Source of the DNA: Bacillus sp. SKDU12
GTDB lineage: Bacteria; Bacillota; Bacilli; Bacillales; Bacillaceae
Reading direction: 5' to 3'
Assembly (NCBI RefSeq): GCF_010093085.1
Contig: NZ_MSRC01000001.1
Span: 124,001 to 188,000 of the forward strand
Length of the DNA: 64,000 nucleotides
Numbering within the stretch: position 1 is the first letter of the stretch; each line of letters starts with the position of its first letter. The position numbers were made by a program, and so were the translations under genes. A model generated the notes under the pieces. That model was not told the origin of the DNA, made no database searches, and saw only the letters and a program-made list of their open reading frames with translations. This document shows, one piece after another, positions 9,631 to 19,162 of the stretch.

Positions 9631-9721
9631 AATTTATCTCTAACTCCCTTATAGTTTTCTGGGACGTTTTTTAGTATACCACTGCTGGTCTGCCCAGAAA
9701 AGATTAAGCTTTCAGCAAAAC

Positions 9722-9753
9722 AAAGCCGCTAAACAAAGGCTTAGCGGCTTTTT
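9722..9753 (-). terminator. Terminator after ytpPQR
   Basis: AGCCGCTAA and TTAGCGGCT pair perfectly around a short loop. T-rich tracts on both sides let it work in either direction. It sits 36 bases past the ytpR stop codon. Confidence 0.85.
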
Positions 9754-9788
9754 AGATGATTCGTTTTTTTAAACGGGTTTATGGGAGT

Positions 9789-10394
9789 CTAAAACTGAAA
9801 TGCCTCTCCCGCCTTATGGTCTCCTTCTAATACAAGAATTCCTTTTTCAGCTGGGGCATCCGGCAAAGCGAGCTCTTTCGCTGAGCAGATCATTCCGCTT
9901 GACGGAACGCCGCGAAGCTCTGCATCCTTAATGACAAGCCCGCTCGGCATCACAGCGCCCACTTTGGCAACGACAACTTTCTGACCTTGGTCAACGTTAG
10001 GTGCGCCGCAGACGATCTGGAGCGTTTCTTCTCCTACATTGACTTTACATACACTCAGCTTATCCGCATTCGGATGTTTTTCTTTTGACTCCACATATCC
10101 GACAACAAACTTCGGAGATAAATCAACGACTAATGTCTCTTCTGCGCCGTTTCTGCTTAGAATCTCATTCACATCCTGCACAAATGTTTCTGAGAGCTCA
10201 ACAGGGCCGTTTTCATCAATGGTCAAGTAAGAAGACGCATTGAAAATGTTGAAACCCGTTGTTTCCTTTGTCTCGTTATTAAAAATTTTGACGACGTCGC
10301 CGTATGTTTCATAGCCAATTTGTTCGCGTGTCACATCTTGAAGTGAGATCAGGAGCGTGTCTCCCACACCTTCTTTATTATAAAAAGCGTTCAT
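9789..10394 (-). CDS. ytpR: YtpR, tRNA-binding-domain protein
   Basis: Protein of 201 residues with an N-terminal DUF4479-like half and a C-terminal EMAP/B3-type tRNA-binding OB fold. The OB fold covers residues about 95-200 ([20 protein letters not shown], then [18 protein letters not shown]), as in the N-terminus of PheT or the C-terminus of MetG. No synthetase domain is attached, so this is a stand-alone binding module. It is last in the ytpP-ytpQ-ytpR operon, 15 bases after ytpQ, with ribosome site GAAAGGAT. Its role is unknown; binding of tRNA or a related structured RNA is inferred from the fold. Confidence 0.92.
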   Translation of the reverse strand: MNAFYNKEGVGDTLLISLQDVTREQIGYETYGDVVKIFNNETKETTGFNIFNASSYLTIDENGPVELSETFVQDVNEILSRNGAEETLVVDLSPKFVVGYVESKEKHPNADKLSVCKVNVGEETLQIVCGAPNVDQGQKVVVAKVGAVMPSGLVIKDAELRGVPSSGMICSAKELALPDAPAEKGILVLEGDHKAGEAFQF

Positions 10395-10409
10395 AAGTAA
10401 AAATCCTTT

Positions 10410-11219
10410 CTAATCCTTTTTCGGACGGCTTTTCGCCAGAATAAACACCGGTTCCAGCTTTCCTTCATTGTACAAAAATGAAAGGGCGGTAATCGGAACG
10501 GTGCCGCCGGCAAAGAAGCTCATCGACATTTGTCCTAGAATATCATACCCCGATTCATTACGGATGTCAGCAAGAATCAGAACGTCCTGATGCGGAACAG
10601 AGATCGCCAGCTCACCTTCTGCACGCTGCTTGTACTCATTTAAAATCGCTTCGTTTAAAATCCGGCTGGCGTCATAACCGTCGTTCGCCCTGAAAAAGTA
10701 AAAGTAATTGCCGGCTACTGTATCCTCTTTGACAACCGCCGGCAGAGAGCGGAGATTAAATGCTGCCGTCTCTCTGATCCGCTCTTTTGTCCAGTTTTCT
10801 TTCTCAAGCATGCGCTGGTCAATTAAACGGTAGGTTTTCCCGAGATCAAGCGCGTAATAAATTCTTGTCTCTGCGGTATGATCGTCATAAATGAGCGGAA
10901 TATCTTCGCTGGATTTATCCGGAAAAGAAGTTGAGCGTATGACCGGGTAAATGCGGCTTTCTTTTCCGGTCATTTCCTGAGCCTTCCCTTCCATTGCCGT
11001 CATCGCTTCGGAGACATAGTACACAATCTCATCGATGGCTTCATCTTTTTTCAGTTCCCATTTTGCAATGATCGGCGGCAGGTCGAGCGTAATTCCTTTT
11101 TTCGTCGTTTGATCCTCAACACGGAGGGTATCTTTTTCTCTGTCAAACAGAAAGGAGCGATTCTCGTGCTGAAGGCGCTGTTTCAGAATATCTGACAGCT
11201 TCCTTGAGGTCATTTTCAA
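10410..11219 (-). CDS. ytpQ: YtpQ, DUF1444 family protein
   Basis: Cytoplasmic protein of 269 residues in the DUF1444 (UPF0354) family, function unknown. It has no signal peptide, membrane segment or recognisable catalytic motif. It begins with TTG at 11219, well placed behind AAAGGAGGACATCCGG; an in-frame ATG two codons later (11213) is the alternative. It sits between the thioredoxin-like ytpP and the tRNA-binding ytpR with 15-base gaps on both sides, so the three are almost certainly cotranscribed. Confidence 0.9.
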   Translation of the reverse strand: MKMTSRKLSDILKQRLQHENRSFLFDREKDTLRVEDQTTKKGITLDLPPIIAKWELKKDEAIDEIVYYVSEAMTAMEGKAQEMTGKESRIYPVIRSTSFPDKSSEDIPLIYDDHTAETRIYYALDLGKTYRLIDQRMLEKENWTKERIRETAAFNLRSLPAVVKEDTVAGNYFYFFRANDGYDASRILNEAILNEYKQRAEGELAISVPHQDVLILADIRNESGYDILGQMSMSFFAGGTVPITALSFLYNEGKLEPVFILAKSRPKKD

Positions 11220-11234
11220 ACCGGATGTCCTCCT

Positions 11235-11558
11235 TTACGCTTTAGCGAGAGAGTCAGTTAAAAACTGTTCAATTTCTTCTTTCGTTTTACGGTCTTTGCT
11301 CACAAAACGATTCACTTCTTTTCCTTTATTAAAAACGACAAAGCTTGGAATTCCGTAAATTTCCCACTCTGCACACGTATCGATGAATTTGTCGCGATCT
11401 ACGTAGTAGTAAGTGAATTCAGGGAAGTCCGCTTCCACTTCAGGCAGAAAAGGCTCTACGAAACGGCAATCCGGGCACCAGTCGGCTGAAAACATAAAGA
11501 CCGCCCAATCATCCTTTACCGCTTTTTCCAGCTCTTGAGTTGATTCGATTTTTTTCAT
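11235..11558 (-). CDS. ytpP: YtpP, thioredoxin-like protein
   Basis: Small thioredoxin-fold protein of 107 residues. The active site is WCPDCRF near residues 27-33, a CxxC variant (CPDC) unlike classic CGPC, followed by the cis-Pro strand YGIPSFVVF. Cytoplasmic, with no signal peptide. It is the first gene of ytpPQR, preceded by GGAGGG. Thiol-disulfide exchange is likely; whether its partner is bacillithiol-linked or protein disulfides cannot be told from sequence. ytoQ is divergent, with a 234-base shared upstream region in which I found no convincing promoter. Confidence 0.92.
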   Translation of the reverse strand: MKKIESTQELEKAVKDDWAVFMFSADWCPDCRFVEPFLPEVEADFPEFTYYYVDRDKFIDTCAEWEIYGIPSFVVFNKGKEVNRFVSKDRKTKEEIEQFLTDSLAKA

Positions 11559-11792
11559 TTCATATCCCTCCAGTTGTTTATGTTCTTACATGTTGTTTAT
11601 CGATACTTGTCTATTTGGATCATACCAAACTACTTGCGGCAAAACCACTTATATGCAACGTATGAATATGTAAGATTGGCTTTCCCATTATCATTATCAT
11701 ATTTTATTTGCATTATCAAGTTCGTTTCGTTTAACATCGTGTACATAAGGGCAACATTTACAGATGAATATAGATTAGGAGGGATTTTCAGG

Positions 11793-12239
11793 ATGGAGTT
11801 TATCGTCTATTTAGCAGGAGAAATTCACAGCAATTGGCGCGAGGAAATCAAAGAGAAAACAAAATCACTAAAGCTGCCGATTACGTTTGTCGGCCCGATG
11901 GAAAATCACGATCGCTCAGACAATATCGGTGAAGAAATCATGGGTGTTCAGCCAAGTGCCGTTTTGAAGGATGACAAAGCCTCTGACATGAACAATTTCA
12001 GAACAGCCGTCCTGATGAATAAAGCAGACGTTGTGATCGCCCTATTCGGCGAAAAATACAAACAATGGAACACGGCAATGGATGCATCATATGCGATCGC
12101 AAAAGGAAAACCTTTAATTATGATCCGGCCGGAATCGCTCCACCATCCTTTAAAAGAGCTTTCCAATAAAGCGAATATAACGGTTGAAACCGTGAACCAA
12201 GCCATTAAGGCCCTGTCCTATGTATTTGAAGCAGAATGA
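11793..12239 (+). CDS. ytoQ: YtoQ family protein
   Basis: Protein of 148 residues starting MEFIVYLAGEIHSNWREEIK. The beginning resembles the nucleoside 2-deoxyribosyltransferase-like fold: a beta strand, then AGEI, with later FRTAVLMNKADVVIALFGEKY and AMDASYAIAKGKPLIMI. That is the basis of the YtoQ family name; no reaction has been shown to my knowledge. The start at 11793 is fixed by the strong ribosome site AGGAGGG ten bases upstream; longer in-frame extensions have none. It ends in a bidirectional terminator shared with ytoP. Confidence 0.9.
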   Translation: MEFIVYLAGEIHSNWREEIKEKTKSLKLPITFVGPMENHDRSDNIGEEIMGVQPSAVLKDDKASDMNNFRTAVLMNKADVVIALFGEKYKQWNTAMDASYAIAKGKPLIMIRPESLHHPLKELSNKANITVETVNQAIKALSYVFEAE

Positions 12240-12242
12240 GAA

Positions 12243-12287
12243 AAAAGCTTGTTGATCCGGGCTTACTGCCCTGTTCAACAAGCTTTT
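12243..12287. terminator. Bidirectional terminator between ytoQ and ytoP
   Basis: AAAAGCTTGTTGA and TCAACAAGCTTTT flank a 19-base loop. The T/A tracts at both ends suit both convergent genes. Confidence 0.85.
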
Positions 12288-12295
12288 ATGGCTTC

Positions 12296-13369
12296 CTACA
12301 TATTTTCCTTAATCGCATCCACCGTCTGCTTATCGCAGGCTGTCACTAATGTAATGAGCATTTCTTTAGCAGCAGCATAGTCGTCAATATGAATGATAGA
12401 AGCATTCGTATGAATATAGCGGGAACAAATCCCGATCACCGCTGAAGGAACACCGCTGTTCGAAATATGAACTCTGCCTGCATCTGTTCCCCCGCCTGAT
12501 ACAAAATATTGATATGGGATATCATGTGTTTCCGCCATATCAAGCACAAATTCTCTCATTCCGCGGTGCATGACTGTCGTTCTGTCAAGAATGCGAAGCA
12601 AAAAGCCTTTTCCAAGCTGGCCAAATTCATTTTTGTCACCGCTCATATCGTTTGCCGGACTGGCGTCAAGCGCAAAAAACAAGTCGGGTTTAATCATATG
12701 GGAAGCCGTTTGTGCGCCTCTCAGCCCAACTTCCTCTTGAACCGTTGCACCCGCGTAGAGTGTGTTCGGAAGTTCTTTTCCATGCAATTCTTTCAAAAGC
12801 TCAATGCTCAATCCGCATCCATACCGATTATCCCACGCTTTTGATAAAATTTTCTTTTCATTTGCCATCGTTGTAAACGGACAGACAGGCACGATTTGCT
12901 GTCCTGGTTTTATGCCGATTTTGATGGCGTCTTCCTTATCATCCGCTCCAATATCAATCATCATGTTTTTGATATCCATCGGGCGGTTTCGCTGGGCATC
13001 TGTCAGCAGATGCGGCGGTATGCTGGAAATCACTCCCGGAACCGGCCCGTTGTCTGTTTGAATTTCAACTCGCTGTGCAAGCAGCACCTGACTCCACCAG
13101 CCTCCGAGCGTCTGGAACCTAAGCAGCCCATTGTCTGTGATAGATGTGACCATGAAGCCGACTTCGTCCATATGCCCGGCTACCATAATTCTCGGTGCGC
13201 CCTCGCCGCCTTTTCTGACACCGAAAACACTTCCCAGTCTGTCCTGAACGATGTCATCGGCATACTTGGCAAGCTCTTGCCTCATAAAAGCACGAACCTG
13301 ATGTTCATTTCCCGGCGCGCCGGGAAGCTGCGTCAGTGTTTGGAAAAGCGTTTTCGTTTCATGATTCAT
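12296..13369 (-). CDS. ytoP: YtoP, M42-family metalloaminopeptidase
   Basis: M42-family peptidase of 357 residues (glutamyl/leucyl aminopeptidase type, sometimes annotated endoglucanase M). It uses two metal ions in a co-catalytic site. Visible ligands and motifs are [13 protein letters not shown] (first His-x-Asp), [11 protein letters not shown] (bridging Asp), [12 protein letters not shown] (catalytic Glu pair) and [10 protein letters not shown]. It is cytoplasmic and probably assembles into a large oligomer like other M42 enzymes. It trims N-terminal residues from peptides. Monocistronic, ATG start, convergent with ytoQ and divergent from ytzB. Confidence 0.95.
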   Translation of the reverse strand: MNHETKTLFQTLTQLPGAPGNEHQVRAFMRQELAKYADDIVQDRLGSVFGVRKGGEGAPRIMVAGHMDEVGFMVTSITDNGLLRFQTLGGWWSQVLLAQRVEIQTDNGPVPGVISSIPPHLLTDAQRNRPMDIKNMMIDIGADDKEDAIKIGIKPGQQIVPVCPFTTMANEKKILSKAWDNRYGCGLSIELLKELHGKELPNTLYAGATVQEEVGLRGAQTASHMIKPDLFFALDASPANDMSGDKNEFGQLGKGFLLRILDRTTVMHRGMREFVLDMAETHDIPYQYFVSGGGTDAGRVHISNSGVPSAVIGICSRYIHTNASIIHIDDYAAAKEMLITLVTACDKQTVDAIKENM

Positions 13370-13465
13370 GTTTTCCCCTCATTTCTATGTAGTCCTTTTA
13401 TTTTATTAGAAAAAATGCAGTTTTCCAAGCGCCAGACTCAATCTGCTCCATCGGCCGCGTATTGC

Positions 13466-13494
13466 TTAACACGATTTGGTGGTTTCTGTATAAT
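13466..13494 (+). promoter_or_regulatory. Sigma-A promoter of ytzB
   Basis: TTAACA, a 17-base spacer and TATAAT lie about 32 bases before the ytzB TTG start. Confidence 0.7.
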
Positions 13495-13526
13495 GAAAAG
13501 TACAATCAATCAGGAGGTGCTTTATT

Positions 13527-13844
13527 TTGAAATTGCGTCATCTTCTTTTAGGAGCAGGACTTGGCATTTGTACGGCTATAGTTGTGAAACAATATGTGAT
13601 GAAACCTTATATTTCGTCAGAAAAAGCGCTTCGAATCGTAAAATCCGCTTTTAAGCAGCGGGGGCCGATTGACGGTTCATGGATTTACACCCAGCCTGAG
13701 CCTTACAAGGTGAACGGAGAAACAGTACAGGTCTACAAAACCGGCATTACACGATCAGCTTTCGGGGAATTAGAACAGTATGACGTCATGGTGGATGCAA
13801 AAACGGGAGAAATTGTAGATGTCATTGATACAATTGCCTCTTAA
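13527..13844 (+). CDS. ytzB: YtzB, small PepSY-like protein
   Basis: Protein of 105 residues starting with TTG behind a strong AGGAGG. It begins MKLRHLLLGAGLGICTAIVV, a likely signal anchor. A PepSY-like domain follows: ISSEKALRIVKSAFKQRGPI is the helix, and YDVMVDAKTGEIVDVIDT is the closing strand pair typical of PepSY. Such domains are thought to inhibit or modulate peptidases outside the membrane. It has its own promoter and ends 50 bases before the end of malS, with a shared terminator. Confidence 0.9.
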   Translation: MKLRHLLLGAGLGICTAIVVKQYVMKPYISSEKALRIVKSAFKQRGPIDGSWIYTQPEPYKVNGETVQVYKTGITRSAFGELEQYDVMVDAKTGEIVDVIDTIAS

Positions 13845-13865
13845 CATCGGACAAGCGTAAAATAA

Positions 13866-13897
13866 AGGCCGCTGCCCACGCAGCGGCTCTTTTTTTA
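13866..13897. terminator. Bidirectional terminator between ytzB and malS
   Basis: GCCGCTG and CAGCGGC form the stem, with T7 on the plus strand and an AT-rich tract on the minus strand. It overlaps the malS stop codon at 13895. Confidence 0.85.
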
Positions 13898-15595
13898 TAT
13901 CGCGCGAATCGGTTTGTATACCGGATACCACATCGCGTCCTGCACAGCCTGGATAATGTCTTCAGGTTCTTCCGCCGCGACGCCTTCCTTGATTGCGGTT
14001 TTAGCGACTTCAACTGCGACGGTTGCCGATACAGTCCGCAAATCTTCTACTTTCGGGAGCATCGGTGCACCAGGCACCCCGACATTTACCATGCTTGCGA
14101 TCGCCCGGGCACATGCTTCAAACATGCCGTCAGTTATTAATTTTGATTTGGTGACAATTGTTCCAAGCCCGAGACCCGGAAAGACAAGCGCATTGTTCGC
14201 TTGACCGATATGGTATGTGACGCCGTTATATTCTACCGGCGGGAACGGGCTTCCTGTCGTAATTAGCGCACGTCCTTCTGTCCATTCGAGTAAATCCTGC
14301 GGTTTGGCTTCAGAGAGTGTTGTCGGGTTTGACATCGGCAAAATTGCCGGACGTTTAACATGTGAAGCCATTTCTTTTACAACTTCTTCAGTAAATGCGC
14401 CAGAAACCGTTGATGTCCCAATCAGAATCGTCGGTTTCGCCTGCCGGACCACTTCAAGGAGATCAATGCCTCCGCCGTCTCCGTTCCGCTGATAACCCTT
14501 CACTTCATCAGCCGAACGGGCATAAGGCTTCTGGAAATCAAAAAGCTGATCCATATCATCTGTTAGCAGCCCATTTCGGTCTATGCACCAGAAGCGCCGG
14601 TATGATTCTTCCTCACTCACTCCTTCGCGCACGAATGCTTCCCGCAGCTGTTCAGCAATTCCAATTCCTGCTGTCCCCGCTCCGAATACGACGACTCTGT
14701 GATCTTTCAGCGGTACTTTAGACGCTTTTGCACAGGATAAAACTGCTGCTAATGAAACAGCGCCTGTACCTTGGATATCATCATTAAACGTACACACTTT
14801 ATCTTTATAGCGATTCAAAATGCTGCGCGCATTTTTCGCTCCGAAATCTTCCCAGTGCAGCAATGCGTTTGGAAATGTTTCTCTCGCAAGCGCCACATAA
14901 TCATCAATGAATTGGTCATAGCGTTCCCCGCGCACTCTGGAATGCTGGTTGCCGACATAAAGCGGGTCGTTTAAGAGGCTCTCCTGATTTGTCCCCGCAT
15001 CTAAAACGACAGCCAGCACTCGGCTCGGATCAATGCCGGCAGCCGCCGTATAAACTGCCAGCTTGCCGATAGAAATCGCGATTCCTCCGACGCCCCAGTC
15101 ACCGATTCCTAAAATTCCTTCCGCATCAGTGGCAACAATTAAATCAATCGTATCGCTTTGATCTTTATACTGTTTAAATGCTTCTTTCATACCGTCCGGG
15201 TCATCAATTGAAAGATAGAGACCTCTCGGCTTTCTGTATTCATGGCTGTATCTCTGGATTGCCGTTCCGACTGTCGGTGTGTAGACAATCGGTAGCATTT
15301 CCCCTAAATGGTCGTTTAACAGGCGGTAAAACAGCGTTTCATTCCGATCGTGCAACGCTGTTAAATAAACATTTTTACTTAAATCATCAGGCTGTGCGGA
15401 ATATTGTTCGTACGCTCTTTTCACCTGATCTTCAATTGTTAATACCTTTGGCGGCAGAAAGCCTTTTAAACCGAGTTCTTTTCTTTCTTCTTCAGTAAAA
15501 GCAACACCTTTGTTCAAAAAAGGAACAGAGAGTACTTCAAGGCCTCTTAATGTTGTTTGAATATCTCCTTCGTTTGTTACTTTAAATTGTTTCAC
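13895..15595 (-). CDS. malS: MalS, NAD-type malic enzyme
   Basis: Oxidative malate decarboxylase of 566 residues giving pyruvate, CO2 and NADH. Motifs are the malic-enzyme signature [17 protein letters not shown], the Rossmann loop [16 protein letters not shown], the catalytic-Tyr region [20 protein letters not shown], and the Lys-containing loop ending [11 protein letters not shown]. The length matches the long-form (human-ME-like) class and B. subtilis MalS. Cytoplasmic and monocistronic. It supplies pyruvate and reducing power during growth on malate, one of four malic enzymes in B. subtilis. Confidence 0.97.
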   Translation of the reverse strand: MKQFKVTNEGDIQTTLRGLEVLSVPFLNKGVAFTEEERKELGLKGFLPPKVLTIEDQVKRAYEQYSAQPDDLSKNVYLTALHDRNETLFYRLLNDHLGEMLPIVYTPTVGTAIQRYSHEYRKPRGLYLSIDDPDGMKEAFKQYKDQSDTIDLIVATDAEGILGIGDWGVGGIAISIGKLAVYTAAAGIDPSRVLAVVLDAGTNQESLLNDPLYVGNQHSRVRGERYDQFIDDYVALARETFPNALLHWEDFGAKNARSILNRYKDKVCTFNDDIQGTGAVSLAAVLSCAKASKVPLKDHRVVVFGAGTAGIGIAEQLREAFVREGVSEEESYRRFWCIDRNGLLTDDMDQLFDFQKPYARSADEVKGYQRNGDGGGIDLLEVVRQAKPTILIGTSTVSGAFTEEVVKEMASHVKRPAILPMSNPTTLSEAKPQDLLEWTEGRALITTGSPFPPVEYNGVTYHIGQANNALVFPGLGLGTIVTKSKLITDGMFEACARAIASMVNVGVPGAPMLPKVEDLRTVSATVAVEVAKTAIKEGVAAEEPEDIIQAVQDAMWYPVYKPIRAI

Positions 15596-15680
15596 CCTGC
15601 CTCTTCCTTTCTGAGCATAATTAATACTAGGTTTGCATTATTAGCCGGAAAACATGCAGGGTAAACCTAAAAATATGCTA

Positions 15681-16523
15681 TTAGTTGATTCGCTTGATTG
15701 ACTCTTTGATGCTTCCCTCTTCATCCCATTTAAGCGCGCGATATTGGGCATCATGATAAAAAATAAACCATGCGTCTTTTTCCGCTGCGAATGACTGCCA
15801 TTTCTGCTTTTGCGGTATAGAGGTCATCGGATAATCATCGTAAGCCAGCACCCATAGCGGGTTGCGGTGGGCGTGTGTCGGCATCAGATCTGCCATATGT
15901 ACTGCGGTTTCACCCGCATCCTCGCATATAAGAATACTGTGGCCCTCACTATGGCCTCCAGTGTGGTGCAGCGTCATTCCCTCTGTGATTGTTAAGTTGT
16001 CTTCAAAGGTTTTGACTTGGCCGGCAACAGCCTCCCAGTTTTCTTTCCAATATGTATTTTTCGATCGGATATTCGGATGGCGCATTTCATCCCATTCAAT
16101 AGCTGATGCATAAATCACTGCATTTGGAAAGACAGAGACGAGCTGTTCTCCTTCGTATTCCGTTAAACCGCATGCATGATCGAAATGAAGGTGTGTCATC
16201 GCAATCACGTCTATATCAGCAGCCGTTAACCCGAGTCCTGCCAAGGATGTTTTTACATTCGACTCTTGTGTCACGCCATAGTTTCGTTTTTGTTTATCAG
16301 TCAGCTTGCCGGCCCCAATTCCCGCGTCGACAATTATATTCAGCCCGTCCTTTTGTATGAGGATAGGGTCTGTCCGTAGTTCAATCTGGTTTTTTTCATT
16401 GACTGGATATTTTCTGGACCATAATGGCTTCGGAACGACCCCGAACATGGCGCCTCCATCCATATGTGTCACACCTCCGTCAAGCCAGGTCAATGTGATA
16501 TTTCCAACTTTCATTGTTTCCAT
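15681..16523 (-). CDS. ytnP: YtnP, metallo-beta-lactamase-fold lactonase
   Basis: MBL-fold hydrolase of about 280 residues. The zinc motif is HLHFDHACG (around residues 110-118), with further ligands in [10 protein letters not shown] and [10 protein letters not shown]. The B. subtilis homologue is described as a quorum-quenching lactonase that interferes with Streptomyces signalling; the acyl-lactone substrate is inferred from family. I placed the start at 16523 (METMKVGN) because the GGGGGG ribosome site sits seven bases before it and touches the upstream ATG. It lies just downstream of trmB on the same strand, separated by a terminator. Confidence 0.9.
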   Translation of the reverse strand: METMKVGNITLTWLDGGVTHMDGGAMFGVVPKPLWSRKYPVNEKNQIELRTDPILIQKDGLNIIVDAGIGAGKLTDKQKRNYGVTQESNVKTSLAGLGLTAADIDVIAMTHLHFDHACGLTEYEGEQLVSVFPNAVIYASAIEWDEMRHPNIRSKNTYWKENWEAVAGQVKTFEDNLTITEGMTLHHTGGHSEGHSILICEDAGETAVHMADLMPTHAHRNPLWVLAYDDYPMTSIPQKQKWQSFAAEKDAWFIFYHDAQYRALKWDEEGSIKESIKRIN

Positions 16524-16561
16524 TTTCATCCCCCCTGTCATCATAGTAGCAAACGGTCCAT

Positions 16562-16594
16562 AAAAAAAACAGACTCCTGTCGAGAGTCTGTTTT
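16562..16594 (-). terminator. Terminator after trmB
   Basis: ACAGACTC and GAGTCTGT around a 7-base loop, followed on the minus strand by eight T residues. It overlaps the trmB stop codon. Confidence 0.9.
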
Positions 16595-17234
16595 ACGTTC
16601 TCCATTCAACCTCAGCCCGATAAATCGGCTGGCCGAGTGCTGAGAATTTTTCTTCGTATTCTGTCATAATATTGCCTTCAAGATTGCTGTTATGCAAATC
16701 GAGACTGACATATGTCAGCAGCAGGCCGTACTCAGAGAAGCTTTTCAAAGAGTACTCAAACAAGCCGCGGTTGTCTGTTTTAAAATGAATCGCTCCGTCT
16801 TTCCCCATTACTTCTTCATATTTTTTAAGGAAGTGGGAATACGTCAGACGGCGTTTTTCATGACGGTTCTTCGGCCAAGGATCAGAAAAGTTTAAGTAAA
16901 CCCGATTGACTTCACCTGGCTCAAACACATCTGTCAGCGTGTCAGCATCTATATTCAAAAGCTTTACATTCGGCGTTTCACTGTCTTTTACTTTTTGGAC
17001 GGCTGTCACGATGACGCTTTTAAATAACTCAATACCAATATAATTAATATCCGGATTTTGTTTGGCCATTCCAGAAATGAATTGTCCTTTTCCTGTTCCA
17101 ACCTCGATATGAATCGGATTGTCGTTGCCAAACACTGTGTTCCATTTTCCTTTATAATCAGCAGGATTGCTGATGGCAATATGTGCGTTCTCAGCCAAAA
17201 AGTCATCAGCCCAAGGCTTATGGCGCATTCTCAT
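16593..17234 (-). CDS. trmB: TrmB (YtmQ), tRNA (guanine46-N7)-methyltransferase
   Basis: SAM-dependent methyltransferase of 213 residues that makes m7G46 in the tRNA variable loop. It starts [13 protein letters not shown]. The SAM pocket is [14 protein letters not shown], the catalytic region [18 protein letters not shown] is the TrmB signature, and the C-terminus has [18 protein letters not shown]. An in-frame extension reaches 17402, but the GAGGTG ribosome site and family length fix the start at 17234. A terminator-like hairpin lies about 100 bases upstream on the same strand (17334-17371). Confidence 0.96.
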   Translation of the reverse strand: MRMRHKPWADDFLAENAHIAISNPADYKGKWNTVFGNDNPIHIEVGTGKGQFISGMAKQNPDINYIGIELFKSVIVTAVQKVKDSETPNVKLLNIDADTLTDVFEPGEVNRVYLNFSDPWPKNRHEKRRLTYSHFLKKYEEVMGKDGAIHFKTDNRGLFEYSLKSFSEYGLLLTYVSLDLHNSNLEGNIMTEYEEKFSALGQPIYRAEVEWRT

Positions 17235-17333
17235 ATGATTGACACCTCTATCTATTATTTCGACTAACAACATACCATGAATTAAAAGGACCCGCAAGAT
17301 CGTTTTTCCAGTGTGTCTTTTAGGGCCGATGAC

Positions 17334-17371
17334 ATAAAAAAGGAGGCTCCCGTCTGCCGGAACACTCCTTT
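17334..17371 (-). terminator. Terminator-like hairpin in the trmB leader
   Basis: On the minus strand AAAGGAG and CTCCTTT form the outer stem, TTCCG and CGGGA the inner stem, followed by a run of six T residues. It points toward trmB, about 100 bases before its start, with no gene ending there. It could be a leader attenuator or stop an antisense transcript of ytzH. Confidence 0.5.
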
Positions 17372-17438
17372 CACATGCATAAAAACACTCTATTTTGAAC
17401 AAATTAACCCGTATGATACTGAAGGGATGTGTACCGTT

Positions 17439-17717
17439 ATGGGTTTACAATATGAGCATCAAGTTCATTTATTGAAAGATATATTGACTGACCATCAATT
17501 GGACTGCTGCGGAACCGTTGCCGAGTACGAGCAGCTTGAGCGTGTGATTAAATCGCTGATGGCAAACACCGAACTAGATTCAAACTTCAAAAACGTGCTG
17601 GAAGATGTGTACCGCTACAGCCAATCAGGAATATCGTCCAAATCCATTGACTCACACATACAAGAGCATCAAAACAGTCTGACTCAGTGGGTAGAGAAAA
17701 TGGATTCGTATTCCTGA
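17439..17717 (+). CDS. ytzH: YtzH-like protein
   Basis: Small soluble protein of 92 residues ([20 protein letters not shown]). It is predicted mostly helical, with a conserved C13-C14-like pair ([15 protein letters not shown]), and belongs to the YtzH family of unknown function. The ATG at 17439 is preceded by GAAGGG at proper spacing; the ATG at 17427 would touch that site. It is divergent from trmB and abuts the end of ytmP tail to tail with no gap, so transcripts of the two must overlap. Confidence 0.88.
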   Translation: MGLQYEHQVHLLKDILTDHQLDCCGTVAEYEQLERVIKSLMANTELDSNFKNVLEDVYRYSQSGISSKSIDSHIQEHQNSLTQWVEKMDSYS

Positions 17718-18527
17718 TTATTCAACGATACGTTTCATAAGCATGTGCAGTTCTTCCATTGCATCATGAAACTCCTTATCATTGCCTTTTGCTTTATGCC
17801 ACGCAATGAAAGTAATTGTTTCAGCCAACACATACCAAGCCATTCGCAACCGCAGGCTTTCTGTTAATTCAATGCCGTACATGCCCAGCCAGCTCTCCCA
17901 AGCTGGCTTTTCGACGTAATGGTATAGCAAGGGCCCGAGATCCATGGCCGGATCAGCAATCATGGCGCCGTCCCAGTCAATTAAATACAGCTGGTTGTCT
18001 TCAGACAATAGCCAGTTATTATGATTGACATCACAATGGCAAACGACTTTTTCACCGAAATGCACTTCATGCAGATGTTCTTCTAAGTATTTGATCCCTT
18101 CTTGAATCAGCGGCGAAGATTGCTGCACAACAAATACAGCCTGCTTCAGCTGAGAAAGAAGAGCACCCGGGTCCAGCGGTTCTTTTCCAAGTCTCTTCAG
18201 CATGTCCAGCAAGGCTTTTGATGTGTGTATTTTACGAAGCAATTCAGCAACGGACCGTCCGCTCATATCTTTAGGCTTCAGCTCTCTGCCGGTCATCCAG
18301 TGCTGGGCCGTAATAACATCTCCATTTTCCATCCGTTTTGTCCAAACCAGCTTCGGAACAATGCCTTCGGCGGATAAAACAGCTAAAAAAGGTGAGCTAT
18401 TACGTTTTAAAAAAAGCTGCTGCCCGTTATGTTTCGCATAATATGCATCTCCTGTAGCTCCTCCGGCGGGGAAGATCTCCCAATCGCTACCTAGTAATTG
18501 TCCCAACCAGTTCATATCAATGTTCAA
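17718..18527 (-). CDS. ytmP: YtmP, aminoglycoside phosphotransferase-like kinase
   Basis: Protein of 269 residues with the APH/choline-kinase fold. The catalytic loop is VVCHCDVNHNNWLLS (Brenner motif with Asp and Asn) and the metal-binding DWDGAMIADPAMDLG follows. The N-lobe has GGATGDAYYAKHNGQQLFLK, a glycine loop and an ATP-contacting Lys. The natural substrate is unknown; small amino alcohols or sugars are typical of the fold. It stands alone, upstream of the decayed amyX in the direction of transcription, and converges with ytzH. Confidence 0.9.
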   Translation of the reverse strand: MNIDMNWLGQLLGSDWEIFPAGGATGDAYYAKHNGQQLFLKRNSSPFLAVLSAEGIVPKLVWTKRMENGDVITAQHWMTGRELKPKDMSGRSVAELLRKIHTSKALLDMLKRLGKEPLDPGALLSQLKQAVFVVQQSSPLIQEGIKYLEEHLHEVHFGEKVVCHCDVNHNNWLLSEDNQLYLIDWDGAMIADPAMDLGPLLYHYVEKPAWESWLGMYGIELTESLRLRMAWYVLAETITFIAWHKAKGNDKEFHDAMEELHMLMKRIVE

Positions 18528-18616
18528 CCCATCATTTCTTAAAATATTTTAGAATAAAGGCTAATCGTCTCCAGTATATCCAGCGAGTGCCTTTTTCGTA
18601 CGAAGCGTATGAAAAT

Positions 18617-18662
18617 AAAAAAGACAGCTATTGAGAGTCTCATATGCTAATCAATAGCCGTC
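18617..18662 (-). terminator. Terminator of the former amyX gene
   Basis: GACgGCTATTGA and TCAATAGCtGTC pair with one mismatch around a 16-base loop and are followed on the minus strand by a T-rich run. It lies about 30 bases past the relic amyX stop codon and has outlived the gene. Confidence 0.75.
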
Positions 18663-18694
18663 CTTTAAATTTTAGCGCTATAGCCCAAACTTCG

Positions 18695-19153
18695 TCAAGC
18701 AAAACTCTTAAGATCTGATGCTAAATATAGAATACCGTTCCGAGCAATCGCTTTCTTGATTTCTTTCAGGTCAAGCTGAAAACCTGATGGATCTTGGCTG
18801 CCGTCCATTCTGAATTGTTGCAGCTGCAAAACATATATTCACACCTGCGAGATCCCCAGTGACCGGCGCCCTTTTATCTGCGCCCGAATTATCCGAATAT
18901 GAAAGCTTGACAGCAGCTGAGCTGCGGCAAGCTCCCAGCCCTCCATGATAACAAAGTGAAATTATCAAACGTGTGCCACGTTTGGAGATCCATTTTGCCG
19001 CCGCTGGATGCTCCGACGGCGTGCCAGTATTTCTCCCCAGCGGAAAAGCGGCCGTTTCTCTCTCAAGCTGAAACGGCGGTTTCAAGATTTCTTTTTGTTC
19101 AGCAGGAATCAGTCATCGATATACGCTTTAAATCTGCGGCGGATGCTTTTTCT
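18695..19153 (-). pseudogene. amyX: amyX (pullulanase) remnant with large internal deletion
   Basis: Two ends of the type I pullulanase AmyX survive. At the 5' end, broken reading frames give SIRRRFKAYIDD, LIPAEQKEILKPPFQLERET, SAAVKLS, VTGDLAG and NNSEW, which match the first ~150 residues of AmyX as I recall it. These run directly into the C-terminus, DPSGFQLDLKEIKKAIARNG then ILYLASDLKSFA and a stop at 18695. About 550 central codons, including the whole catalytic barrel, are gone; the junction is near 18795. The start ATG is also lost (AGA in its place). The intact gene in 168 is about 718 codons at this same site between ytmP and ytlR. Confidence 0.9.
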
Positions 19154-19162
19154 TCAATCCGT

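Noticed and set aside
12896-13654. 252-codon plus-strand frame across ytoP and ytzB
   Set aside because: It runs antisense to the conserved M42 peptidase and then through the ytzB promoter and start in another frame. Composition is not protein-like.
17235-17402. 56-codon N-terminal extension of trmB
   Set aside because: It passes through a terminator-like hairpin region, is not found in TrmB proteins, and the real start has its own GAGGTG site.
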